From positions 1-30,151 of the forward strand of contig CAYGTK010000020.1 in NCBI GenBank assembly GCA_964352775.1: a stretch of DNA of 30,151 nt. The letters run 5' to 3'. Below are positions 16,469 to 24,828 of the stretch, piece by piece (within the stretch, counting starts at the first letter, position 1; every line of letters starts with the position of its first letter). The position numbers and the translations under genes are program-made. The notes under the pieces are model-generated. The model saw nothing but the letters and a program-made list of their open reading frames with translations. It searched no databases and was not told where the DNA came from. The stretch is from CAYGTK01 sp964352775. GTDB lineage: Bacteria; Bacteroidota; Bacteroidia; Chitinophagales; CAIOSU01.

Positions 16469-18394
16469 ATGGGAAAAATAATAGGAATTGACTTAGGTAC
16501 CACAAATTCGGCAGTAGCTGTAATGGAAGGTAATGAGCCAGTGGTGATCCAAAATGAAGAAGGTCGCCGCACGACCCCTTCCGTGGTCGCATTTTTAGAT
16601 AACGGAGAACGTAAAATAGGTGACCCGGCAAAACGCCAAGCTATCACTAATCCTCACAAAACCATCCAATCGATAAAACGATTTATGGGTGAGCGCTTCA
16701 GCGAGGTTTCGAAAGAAGCTGGACGAATGGCATATAAAGTGGTAAAAGGCGATAATGATACCGTTAAGGTAGATATTGATGGCCGCATGTATACACCACA
16801 AGAGATCTCTGCAATGACTTTGCAGAAAATGAAAAAAACTGCAGAAGACTACCTTGGTCAAGAAGTGACTGAAGCGGTAGTTACCGTACCTGCATACTTT
16901 AATGACTCACAACGCCAAGCAACTAAAGAAGCTGGCGAGATCGCAGGATTAACCATCAAGCGTATCATCAATGAGCCTACTGCAGCAGCATTAGCTTATG
17001 GATTAGATAAGCAAGGTCAAGAAATGAAGATAGCTGTGTATGACCTTGGTGGTGGTACATTTGATGTTTCTATCTTGGAATTGGGCGATGGTGTATTTGA
17101 AGTGAAATCAACTAACGGTGATACTCACCTTGGTGGAGATGATTTTGACCAAGTAATAATTGACTGGTTGGCAGATGAGTTCAAGAAAGATGAGAACATC
17201 GACCTACGTAAAGACCCTATGGCCCTTCAGCGTTTGAAAGAAGCTGCTGAGAAAGCTAAAGTGGAAGTATCAGGATCAACCGAAACGGAGATCAACTTGC
17301 CATACGTAACAGCAGTTGATGGTGTGCCAAAGCACTTGGTGAAAAAACTATCTCGTGCTAAATTTGAAGAATTAGCAGATAGCTTAGTGGAGCGTACACT
17401 TGCCCCTTGCAAAAAAGCATTGGCAGACGCTGGTTACCAAGCTTCGGATATTGATGAGATCATCTTAGTAGGTGGTTCAACTCGTATCCCTAAAATTCAA
17501 GAAGTAGTTGAGAAATTCTTTGGCAAGAAGCCTTCAAAAGGAGTTAATCCGGATGAGGTTGTTGCTATAGGTGCTGCTATTCAAGGTGGTATTTTGAGCG
17601 GCGATGTTGACCACGACATCGTATTGCTAGATGTAACTCCTCTTTCTGTAGGTATCGAAACAATGGGGGGAGTATTCACCAAATTGATAGAGGCTAACTC
17701 TACCATACCTAAGAAAGAATCGCAAACATTCACCACGGCTGCAGATAATCAGCCATCTGTAGAAATACACATTTTACAAGGTGAGCGCCAAATGGCTAAC
17801 GGTAACCGTTCCATCGGTCGTTTCCACCTAGATGGTATTCCACCAGCACCACGCGGAGTGCCACAAGTGGAAGTAACTTTCGACATTGATGCCAACGGTA
17901 TCTTGAATGTGAAGGCTACTGATAAAGGAACTGGAAAAGAGCAAAGCATCCGTATTGAAGCTTCTACTGGTCTCTCGAAAGAAGAGATAGAGAAAATGAA
18001 AGCTGATGCAGCTGCAAACGAAGAGTCTGATAAAGCGGAACGCGAACGTGTAGAAAAGATAAACGCAGCAGACTCATTGGTTTTTCAAACGGAGAAGCAG
18101 TTGAAAGAATTTGGTGATAAAATTCCAGAGGATAAGAAAGGACCAATTGAGGAAGCCGTTGCTGGATTGAAAGCTGCAAAAGAAAGTGGTGACCTAGCAC
18201 AGATAGACGCTGCTACGGAGACACTTAACACAGCTTGGACAGCAGCTTCGCAAGACATCTACAATGCTACACAGGCTGAAGGTGGACCAGAAGGCGCGGC
18301 ACCAGGTGGTGAACCGACCGCAGAAGGTGCAGCAGCATCTGAAGAAGGTGAAGTAACCGATGTAGAATTTGAAGAAGTGAAGGAAGACAAATAA
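16469..18394 (+). CDS. dnaK: Hsp70 chaperone DnaK
   Basis: This 641-aa cytoplasmic ATP-driven chaperone works with DnaJ and GrpE on unfolded proteins. The ATPase domain (about 1-385) begins GIDLGTTNSAVAV and shows catalytic Lys70, VPAYFNDSQRQAT, the DLGGGTFDVSIL phosphate loop (Thr197) and ILVGGSTRIPKIQ. The substrate-binding domain (about 390-510) includes TPLSVGIETMGG and the lid follows. The tail is Gly/Ala/Glu-rich and ends VTDVEFEEVKEDK. Length and motifs are normal. No grpE or dnaJ is adjacent. The region before it holds a sigma-54-like promoter and an inverted repeat rather than an obvious CIRCE element, and a perfect terminator follows, so it is transcribed alone. Confidence 0.98.
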   Translation: MGKIIGIDLGTTNSAVAVMEGNEPVVIQNEEGRRTTPSVVAFLDNGERKIGDPAKRQAITNPHKTIQSIKRFMGERFSEVSKEAGRMAYKVVKGDNDTVKVDIDGRMYTPQEISAMTLQKMKKTAEDYLGQEVTEAVVTVPAYFNDSQRQATKEAGEIAGLTIKRIINEPTAAALAYGLDKQGQEMKIAVYDLGGGTFDVSILELGDGVFEVKSTNGDTHLGGDDFDQVIIDWLADEFKKDENIDLRKDPMALQRLKEAAEKAKVEVSGSTETEINLPYVTAVDGVPKHLVKKLSRAKFEELADSLVERTLAPCKKALADAGYQASDIDEIILVGGSTRIPKIQEVVEKFFGKKPSKGVNPDEVVAIGAAIQGGILSGDVDHDIVLLDVTPLSVGIETMGGVFTKLIEANSTIPKKESQTFTTAADNQPSVEIHILQGERQMANGNRSIGRFHLDGIPPAPRGVPQVEVTFDIDANGILNVKATDKGTGKEQSIRIEASTGLSKEEIEKMKADAAANEESDKAERERVEKINAADSLVFQTEKQLKEFGDKIPEDKKGPIEEAVAGLKAAKESGDLAQIDAATETLNTAWTAASQDIYNATQAEGGPEGAAPGGEPTAEGAAASEEGEVTDVEFEEVKEDK

Positions 18395-18422
18395 GTCTAT
18401 CTCCTAAATAGATCAGGTTTTG

Positions 18423-18458
18423 AAAAGCCATCCACTAGTGGATGGCTTTTCTTTTTTT
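18423..18458 (+). terminator. Rho-independent terminator of dnaK
   Basis: A perfect 28-bp palindrome (AAAAGCCATCCAC / GTGGATGGCTTTT) is followed by CTTTTTTTT. It is strong and symmetrical. Confidence 0.92.
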
Positions 18459-18522
18459 TGGTGCAACCCTTTTCATTAGTTGCACGTCAACCAACTACCA
18501 CATCTTTTATATATTAGAGATA

Positions 18523-19683
18523 ATGAGGAAGCCCGTATTTATAACACCCCTACTAACCATAAGTATTATACTATGGGCATCGCTACTTCTAAATGCCCAG
18601 AACTTATCAGTGAAAATAACTGCAAGCGATAGTATTGGCTGTGATGGTGACATTATAAATTTAGATGCAGTAGCCTCTGGTAGTACTACTGGCAATTATC
18701 AGTATGCGTGGAGAACAAGTGATGGAACGCTAACTTCTCCAAGTGGTATACAGACTTCACTTGTTTTAGGGGCTAACGATGCACAGGTGTCAGTAATAGT
18801 TACTGATGGAACTAATGATACAGCTAGTAACACCATTACTATTGATTCGAAAGCAATTAATGTGGTGCTACCTGATAGTATCTACATGGGTTGTGGTATG
18901 GACACGCTTATCACTCCTATAATTAACGGGGATACTAGCTCTGTTTCCTATAAATGGTTAGGTTCAAGCAGGACTGACTCAACTAAAGAAATTCTTGTGG
19001 ACGTTACAGAATGTTTGGGAGTTTTAACAACAAATCTTTTTGGATGTTATGATGACGATGTTATCAATATACAAGTAGGTCCAATACTTGAAGAAGGAAC
19101 CGACTTTAAATTTCTAAACCTTTGTAATTTTGATTCGCTTTGTATTGATATAGACGACCGTTTTGAATTGGTTGCGCCTATTGCTAATAATGCTAATTAT
19201 AATTTAGTTTGGCATATTTTCTCCGATACCTTTAACACGAGAAAACCTTCGTTCATTCCTTATGAGCATATTTCTGGTATCCTTGAATTGGATATTCCAG
19301 TAGAACTTAGCATATCGGATTTAAGAAATGCTAACTGTGTTTACACTAAGACTAAATATTTAGACATCTATCCACCAGATGCATGCTGTCATCATGATTT
19401 TGGCCCGCCAATAGGAATTCATGAAGACAAAAATGAAATCTCGATTGTTCTTTTTCCAAATCCAACAAATGGAGTCTTAACTCTAAATACTTCGGAACTC
19501 AGTCAGTCTGGTATTACAGTCGAACTATTTAATAGCATTGGTAAACAGATATACCTGGCGAAGAATTCTAGCTCAATTGGCCAATACACAATTGACCTTT
19601 CCAATCAACAAAACGGTATCTACATCCTAAAACTAGTATCTGAAAATCGCACTTACACTTCAACTATCACTCTTCAAAAGTAA
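18523..19683 (+). CDS. Secreted protein with Ig/PKD-like region and T9SS sorting domain
   Basis: This 386-aa protein starts at 18523 with a signal peptide (MRKPVFITPLLTISIILWAS, ending LLLNAQ). The frame extends back to 18442, but that part lies inside the dnaK terminator and is not used. Residues about 28-110 resemble an Ig/PKD-like beta-sandwich (CDGDIINLDAVASG, NYQYAWRTSDG). The middle has several Cys pairs and an unusual CCHH motif before the tail. The C-terminus (about 305-386) is a T9SS domain starting VLFPNPTNG and ending STITLQK. No catalytic motif is seen. The next gene starts 24 nt later on the same strand, so the two may be co-transcribed. Confidence 0.85.
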   Translation: MRKPVFITPLLTISIILWASLLLNAQNLSVKITASDSIGCDGDIINLDAVASGSTTGNYQYAWRTSDGTLTSPSGIQTSLVLGANDAQVSVIVTDGTNDTASNTITIDSKAINVVLPDSIYMGCGMDTLITPIINGDTSSVSYKWLGSSRTDSTKEILVDVTECLGVLTTNLFGCYDDDVINIQVGPILEEGTDFKFLNLCNFDSLCIDIDDRFELVAPIANNANYNLVWHIFSDTFNTRKPSFIPYEHISGILELDIPVELSISDLRNANCVYTKTKYLDIYPPDACCHHDFGPPIGIHEDKNEISIVLFPNPTNGVLTLNTSELSQSGITVELFNSIGKQIYLAKNSSSIGQYTIDLSNQQNGIYILKLVSENRTYTSTITLQK

Positions 19684-19695
19684 TTCCGCTTTACC

Positions 19696-19703
19696 TATAT
19701 TCG
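19696..19703 (+). promoter_or_regulatory. Possible -7 element (TATATTCG)
   Basis: One base differs from TAnnTTTG, and it ends 4 nt before the ATG at 19708. If real, the PON-like gene has its own near-leaderless transcript apart from read-through. Confidence 0.3.
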
Positions 19704-19707
19704 GTGT

Positions 19708-20754
19708 ATGCGAATACTCTTGACACTCATCTTCTTTATTCCATTAATGCTCCAAGCGCAAACTGACGTCGATAGCCTTTATGTGGGCTATGGACCTGAA
19801 GATATTGCGTTTGATAACAGCCAAGGCTATCCTCGGCTGTTAGTGCCTTGTGCAAATAGACGGGAAACCGAGCCTGAATTCACGGAAGTTATATCTATTG
19901 ACCTTCGCGACCATTCCATTGATACCTTGAAACGAACCAATGAACCTGCGGACCTTTGTTTCAGACCTCATGGTATTGATCTGATAACGAACGATGTTGG
20001 CGAAACTAAGGTGTTCTTTACTTGTCACTCGCATATTGATGAGAAGACCACTATAGACCGTGTGGTAAAGTACCGACTAGAACGCGATGAACTGGTTTTT
20101 GAAGCGGACTATGTTGACAAGACCAAGAAGTATATGCGCTCACCTAATGATGTTGCGGCATTACCTGATGAAAGCTTTTACATAAGTAATGATAGCTGGA
20201 AAAAGACCAAACTAGGCTTAGCCTTTGAAAAGATATTTCAACGTCGTAGTAGTAGAATAAGCTACTATGACAAAGACAAAGGTTGGCGGGTAGTAGCCAA
20301 GCGTATGGCTTATGCTAATGGTATACAGGCTACGGAAGATCAAGTTATGGTGGCAGGTACGTTTAAGAAAGACCTAAGGATCTATCAACGGTCGCCGAAT
20401 GGAGATCTTACAAAAACTGACAACATTAAAGTGGCTAGCGGCTTAGATAATATCACCTACGTGAACGAAAGCCAAGTATTAATACCAGCCCATACCAAGT
20501 TCACGGCTTTTCTCAAGCATTTGAAAGATCCTCAACGGTATTCTCCGCAGGCGGTTTACCTAGTAGATCTGAAAACCAAAGAGGTGAGCGAGGTATTCGC
20601 TAATGATGGTAGCCTTGTTAATGCTTGTGCAACGGCTTATTACTATAACGGAAAGTTGTACTTAGGGCAAGTATTCAACCCTTACATACTGGTAGTTGAT
20701 ATGCCAAAGCTTACTAGTTTATCAAACGATAACGCCAGCGATGGTGGCCGTTAA
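19708..20754 (+). CDS. Secreted paraoxonase/arylesterase-like (PON/SMP-30-type) beta-propeller
   Basis: This 348-aa protein has an N-terminal signal peptide (MRILLTLIFFIPLMLQAQ) and a six-bladed propeller resembling serum paraoxonases, which are calcium-dependent lactonases. All the calcium ligands of PON1 have counterparts in order: E31-D32 (GPEDIAF), N147 (RSPNDVAAL), N204 (YANGIQA) and D247-N248 (GLDNITY). The catalytic His dyad corresponds to His88 (RPHGID) and His107 (FTCHSH). PON1's structural Cys pattern is not obvious. Lactone hydrolysis in the periplasm or outside the cell is the likely role; the substrate is unknown and acyl-homoserine lactones are only one possibility. Its 3' end overlaps the convergent nucleoside transporter gene by 33 bp. 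Confidence 0.82.
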   Translation: MRILLTLIFFIPLMLQAQTDVDSLYVGYGPEDIAFDNSQGYPRLLVPCANRRETEPEFTEVISIDLRDHSIDTLKRTNEPADLCFRPHGIDLITNDVGETKVFFTCHSHIDEKTTIDRVVKYRLERDELVFEADYVDKTKKYMRSPNDVAALPDESFYISNDSWKKTKLGLAFEKIFQRRSSRISYYDKDKGWRVVAKRMAYANGIQATEDQVMVAGTFKKDLRIYQRSPNGDLTKTDNIKVASGLDNITYVNESQVLIPAHTKFTAFLKHLKDPQRYSPQAVYLVDLKTKEVSEVFANDGSLVNACATAYYYNGKLYLGQVFNPYILVVDMPKLTSLSNDNASDGGR

Positions 20755-22038
20755 AAAAGCGGCTATAGTACCACCAACTAAGGCTTTAATACCGAATTGC
20801 GACAACACTTTACGCTGACCAGGTGCGATAGCACCAATACCACCTATCTGAATACCGATAGAAGCAAAGTTTGCAAAGCCGCACAATGCATAAGTAGCTA
20901 TGATGATAGATTTCTCATTGGCTATTGTTCCAGCTGCTTTCAGTTCTCCTAAGGAAGCGTAAGCAAAGAACTCGTTAAGTATGGTCTTCTCCCCTAGCAG
21001 TTGACCTATTAGAGTTATATCCTCATACGGAACACCCAGTAACCATGCTATTGGTGAAAATACTTGGCCTAGTAGATATTGCAATGTCAAGCCACCGTAA
21101 CGGCCTGATGTAGAGGAAACTATTTGCTCATTCAATCCTGTCCACTCCCCTATCCAGTTTAAACTGATGTAGTTGAACATGGCCATGAATGCTGTAAATA
21201 CAAGTAGCATTGCGCCTACATTAACCGCTAATCGTAATCCATCAGTTGTACCATTGGTTACCGCGTCAAGCACATTACTACCAATACGGTCTTTCGATAC
21301 GTCTAAATTTTGGTTTACCTTTTCGGTTTCTGGTTCTATCATTTTAGCAGCTACTATTGCTGCAGGTGCCGACATTATACTAGCTGATAGTAGATGAGTA
21401 GCGTAATAAAGCTCCATTTCCTCATCGCCACCACCTAGAAAACCTATGTAAGCAGCAAGAACTCCTCCTGCAATGGTTGCCATACCACCAGTCATCAAAC
21501 AGAGTATCTCTGACTTGGTCATGTCTTCTAAATAGGGCTTTACCACCAATGGGGCTTCCGTTTGACCAATAAAAATATTTGCTGCTGCTGATAGACTTTC
21601 AGCCCCAGAAAGACTCATGGTTTTACTCATTATCCAAGCAAACACCCATACTATCTTTTGAAGAATACCTAAGTAATAGAGTAAGGAGGATAGCGCTGAA
21701 AAAAAGATTATTGTTGGAAGTACCTTGATAGCAAAGATGTAGCCCACAGTAAATACCTTACCAGTAATACCATCGCTTACCTGAACTACATTGGGCCAAT
21801 CACCTAGAACAAACTTGCTACCAGCTTCCGTAAAATTGAGTACTTGCACGAAGAAATCAGCGACTCCGCGAAACCCTTCGTAAACGAAATCTACCTTAAG
21901 TATTAGCAGTGCGAAAACTACCTGTAGAGCTATCCCAGTAATCACCAGCTTCCAATTGATGGCCTTTCGGTTAGAACTCATTAGGAAGGCAACCAATAAC
22001 AGAAAACCAACCCCTAAAAATCCCCGAAGTATATCCAT
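20722..22038 (-). CDS. Concentrative nucleoside transporter (CNT/NupC family)
   Basis: This 438-aa inner-membrane protein has about ten hydrophobic segments. It imports nucleosides with Na+ or H+. The CNT signature GQTEAPLVVKPYL starts at residue 158 (Gln159 and Glu161 are the nucleoside-contacting positions). The second half has YALCGFANFASIGIQIGG, the other substrate/ion-binding motif. MTGGMATIAGGVLAAY and the gate region are typical. The N-terminus starts MDILRGFLGVGF. It is the last gene of a run with the BFN-like gene (12 nt upstream), suggesting a link with nucleic acid or nucleotide salvage. The 3' end overlaps the convergent PON-like gene and no separate terminator is visible. Confidence 0.95.
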   Translation of the reverse strand: MDILRGFLGVGFLLLVAFLMSSNRKAINWKLVITGIALQVVFALLILKVDFVYEGFRGVADFFVQVLNFTEAGSKFVLGDWPNVVQVSDGITGKVFTVGYIFAIKVLPTIIFFSALSSLLYYLGILQKIVWVFAWIMSKTMSLSGAESLSAAANIFIGQTEAPLVVKPYLEDMTKSEILCLMTGGMATIAGGVLAAYIGFLGGGDEEMELYYATHLLSASIMSAPAAIVAAKMIEPETEKVNQNLDVSKDRIGSNVLDAVTNGTTDGLRLAVNVGAMLLVFTAFMAMFNYISLNWIGEWTGLNEQIVSSTSGRYGGLTLQYLLGQVFSPIAWLLGVPYEDITLIGQLLGEKTILNEFFAYASLGELKAAGTIANEKSIIIATYALCGFANFASIGIQIGGIGAIAPGQRKVLSQFGIKALVGGTIAAFLTATIAGVIV

Positions 22039-22050
22039 GCTAGAAAGGTA

Positions 22051-22677
22051 CTAAGAACCTTGGCGTTTATTTAATTCATCGCGAATTTTCGCCGCCAGCT
22101 CATAGTTCTCTGCTTTCAAGGCATCTTCCATTTGCTGCTCTAGATCTGCATCAGTTACACCCGTTAGGTCAGCAGCCCTGGATGAACTGCTTGGTTTCTC
22201 CTTTTCTGCTTTGGGCACAGCTATCCTTGTCTCCTCGCCCCCTTCTTGTTGCTCTGCAACTGTTTCATCCATTATAATACCTGCCTGTTCTAGAATGAAC
22301 TCATATGTAGATATAGGGCAGTGAAAACGTACCGCTAGTGCCATTGCATCAGAAGTACGACTATCGATCGTATAAACGTCATTATTCGTATCTACACAGA
22401 TCAGCTGCGCGTAGAAAATACCATCTTTTAGATCATTAATAAGCACTTCTTTCAAAGTCAATCCTAGCTCGTCAAATATGTTCTTTATCAGGTCATGCGT
22501 AAGCGGGCGGCCATGATCCATATTTTCCAATGCGATAGCAATTGCCTGTGCCTCTGCTCCCCCTATTACTATAGGTAAACGCCTCACTCCTACTTTTTCA
22601 CCTAGCACAATTGCATAGGAATGCGATTGCGTAATGCTGTGCGAAAGCGCAACTATCTCCAGCTCGACCTTGTCCAT
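22051..22677 (-). CDS. Bifunctional-nuclease-family (DUF151) protein with C-terminal UVR motif
   Basis: At 208 aa, residues about 1-140 match the BFN/DUF151 family (LSHSITQSHSYAIVLGE, RRLPIVIGGAEAQAIAIALE, IDSRTSDAMALAVRF, CPISTYEFIL). Members have reported DNase/RNase activity in plants, but the bacterial role is unsettled. After a Glu/Ser-rich linker (about 142-170), residues 175-205 form a UvrB/UvrC-type helical hairpin (LEQQMEDALKAENYELAAKI). BFN plus UVR is also the arrangement of plant BBD proteins, and I believe it is common in Bacteroidota. It lies between etfA (41 nt) and the nucleoside transporter (12 nt) on the same strand, so it is likely co-transcribed. Confidence 0.9.
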   Translation of the reverse strand: MDKVELEIVALSHSITQSHSYAIVLGEKVGVRRLPIVIGGAEAQAIAIALENMDHGRPLTHDLIKNIFDELGLTLKEVLINDLKDGIFYAQLICVDTNNDVYTIDSRTSDAMALAVRFHCPISTYEFILEQAGIIMDETVAEQQEGGEETRIAVPKAEKEKPSSSSRAADLTGVTDADLEQQMEDALKAENYELAAKIRDELNKRQGS

Positions 22678-22718
22678 TAAGGGAATTTACGGATTATGTA
22701 GTAGAGTTACAATTCTGC

Positions 22719-23695
22719 TTACTTAGCCAAATGGGCCTTCAAAGCAGCATTTAACTTAGGTACTACATCAAATGCATCACCTACAATACCGTAATCAGCA
22801 TGTTTAAAGAATGGAGCCTCTGGATCGATGTTTACCACAACTATTGTCTTGCTACTATTTACACCTGCCAAGTGCTGAATTGCGCCTGAAATACCTATAG
22901 CAATATATAAATTAGGAGAAATGGTTAATCCTGTTTGACCAACGTGCTCGTGGTGTGGACGCCAATCAGCATCAGATACTGCACGAGAACAGGCCGTTGC
23001 TGCTCCTAACATATTTGCCATTTCTTCTACCATACCCCCCAGTTCTCTGGTCCTTTCAAACCACGGCCTGCCGATACTACTAAATCAGCTTCGGGCAATG
23101 GAACACCGCCACCAGCAGTTTCTTCAAATCCTGTTACTTTAACAGCAAAGTCGCCATCAGCAACATCAACCGAAGCAGCATCTACTGTTGCACTTCCGTC
23201 GCCTTCCATTACTTGGAAAGAGTTGTTCTGAAGTGTCAATACTTTCTTAGCTGTTGTTATCTCGAAATTAGCAAAGCCCTTTCCAGAGAAAACACCCTTA
23301 TGAACTGTAAAGCCAGCTGATGTATCTGGAACATCAGTTACACCAGATACAATACCTGCACCCAAACGTACCGCAATGCGTGGGGCTAATGCTTTGCTAT
23401 TGAATGATGATGAGGTAATAACTACATCCGCACCTACGCTATCAGCTACTTGAGCAACAGCCTTAGCAAATGGCTTAGAATCAAAATGATCGAAGCGAGC
23501 ATCAGCTACGTGAGCTACTTTGCTTACACCTAAAGCACCAATTCCTGACAATTCAGCACCGTCAACAGTTCCTAAAGCAACTGCTACAGCTTCTGTTCCT
23601 AGCTTCTCAGCTACTTTACCTGCGTAATAAATAGCTTCTCTTGAAGCCTTCTTTATCTTTCCTTCTGCAATTTCTGCAAATACTAATACTGCCAT
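22719..23695 (-). CDS. etfA: Electron transfer flavoprotein alpha subunit, frameshifted in this sequence
   Basis: EtfA carries FAD and, with EtfB, passes electrons from acyl-CoA dehydrogenases to the respiratory chain. The first part (23695 down to about 23040) begins MAVLVFAEIAEGKIKKAS and reaches GRGLKGPENWG, where the frame runs into a stop. The second part (from 23033) continues as MVEEMANMLGAATACSRAVS and the FAD-binding region WRPHHEHVGQTGLTISPNLY to LKAHLAK. The joined length of about 322 aa is normal for EtfA, and no domain is missing. The break lies in a run of six Gs (23035-23040, minus strand). Four Gs would give NWGMVEE and seven would give NWGGMVEE. A sequencing or assembly indel is the simplest cause. 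etfB ends 4 nt upstream. Confidence 0.88.
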
Positions 23696-23699
23696 GTTC

Positions 23700-24440
23700 T
23701 TATATTGCTTTTGCTTCGTTATGTAATAGATCGATCAACTGGTCAACATTATCCGGGCTAACCAATTTAACAGGCTGCTTAGCTGCAGGCTCTGCAAATG
23801 TGGTAACCTTAGCGCGTTGCTCCGCACCTTCTGGCTGAACCACTTCTAATTTCTTAGAACGTGCTGCCATAATACCACGCATATTAGGAATACGCTGTTC
23901 AGCCATTCCCTTATCACAACTTACCACTAATGGAAGTTTTACTTCAGCAGTTTCCGTTCCGCCTTCAATGTCACGCTTAACTGTCGCTGTATCTCCAGCA
24001 ACTTCTAGAGCGTTAGCCAACGAAACGTAAGGAGCATCTAATATTTCTGCAACAACACCTCCTACTATGAAACCATTGTAGTTAATTGTTTCCGAACCAG
24101 TTAATACGATATCGAAACCTTTATCTTTCGCATAATTACCAATTGCAGATGCAACATAGAAAGCATCGCTTTCGTCAGCATCGATGCGAACTGCATCGTC
24201 TGCACCAATTGCTAGTGCTTTGCGGATAATAGGATCATTCTCTGCTCGGCCAACATTAATAACCGTTACAGAACCACCGTTCTTTTCTTTCAACTCTATG
24301 GCACGAACCAAAGCATACCACTCATCTGTTGGATTTACTATCCATTGTACTCCATCTGTATTGAACTTTGAGTTCCCATCGGTGAAAGCAATTTTGCTGG
24401 TTGTATCCGGCACCTTACTTACGCACACTAACAATTTCAT
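23700..24440 (-). CDS. etfB: Electron transfer flavoprotein beta subunit
   Basis: This 246-aa partner of EtfA binds AMP and contacts the dehydrogenases. The protein begins MKLLVCVSKVPDTTSKIAF, followed by WIVNPTDEWYALVRAIELKE, which is the family pattern. Other typical segments are IRKALAIGADDAVRID, FDIVLTGSETINYNG, and KLPLVVSCDKGMAEQRIPNM with RGIMAARSKKLEVV. The length is normal. It is the first gene of a minus-strand run etfB-etfA-BFN-CNT. A TATTTTTG element 35 nt upstream could be its promoter. The acyl-CoA dehydrogenases and ETF:quinone oxidoreductase that it would serve are not in the window, although a hydroxyacyl-CoA dehydrogenase lies at 10028. Confidence 0.97.
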   Translation of the reverse strand: MKLLVCVSKVPDTTSKIAFTDGNSKFNTDGVQWIVNPTDEWYALVRAIELKEKNGGSVTVINVGRAENDPIIRKALAIGADDAVRIDADESDAFYVASAIGNYAKDKGFDIVLTGSETINYNGFIVGGVVAEILDAPYVSLANALEVAGDTATVKRDIEGGTETAEVKLPLVVSCDKGMAEQRIPNMRGIMAARSKKLEVVQPEGAEQRAKVTTFAEPAAKQPVKLVSPDNVDQLIDLLHNEAKAI

Positions 24441-24474
24441 ATTTTCGTCTTTATAGTGTTTAAAATTTGCCCTG

Positions 24475-24482
24475 CAAAAATA
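24475..24482 (-). promoter_or_regulatory. -7 element of the etfBA unit (TATTTTTG)
   Basis: A perfect TAnnTTTG on the minus strand in the 70-bp divergent region would give a leader of about 25-30 nt before etfB. No clear -33 TTG is seen. Confidence 0.5.
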
Positions 24483-24510
24483 AGCATTACGACCACAATT
24501 AAAAACCGAA

Positions 24511-24828
24511 ATGGCAAGAGCAGAACAGCTTTTAGAATTACTAAAACAACAGCCTAACGATAGCTTTGTTCTATTCGCTTTGGCGAAAGAATATCAAAAA
24601 GCGAACGAGCTAGAAAAGGCCTTGTTCTACTTCAAGGAGCTAAAGGATAAACAACCTGAATACACAGGTTTATATTATCACTTGGGAAAGACCCTAGAGC
24701 TTGCCGATAGACCTGATGATGCGCTTAAAGTGTATGAAGAGGGAATTGCCATTTGCTTAAAAGTAGGTGCGCATCACGACAAAGGAGAGCTAGATGGAGC
24801 AATAACCCTATTAGAAATGAACTCCTGA
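24511..24828 (+). CDS. Small tetratricopeptide-repeat protein
   Basis: This 105-aa cytoplasmic protein consists of about two and a half TPR helix pairs: DSFVLFALAKEYQKANELEKA, then TGLYYHLGKTLELADRPDDA (key small and aromatic positions conserved), plus a last helix ending DGAITLLEMNS. TPRs mediate protein-protein contacts; no enzymatic motif is present. Its TGA overlaps the ATG of tilS (TGATG), so the two are translationally coupled. A functional link to tRNA modification is possible, but only inferred from position. Confidence 0.87.
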   Translation: MARAEQLLELLKQQPNDSFVLFALAKEYQKANELEKALFYFKELKDKQPEYTGLYYHLGKTLELADRPDDALKVYEEGIAICLKVGAHHDKGELDGAITLLEMNS

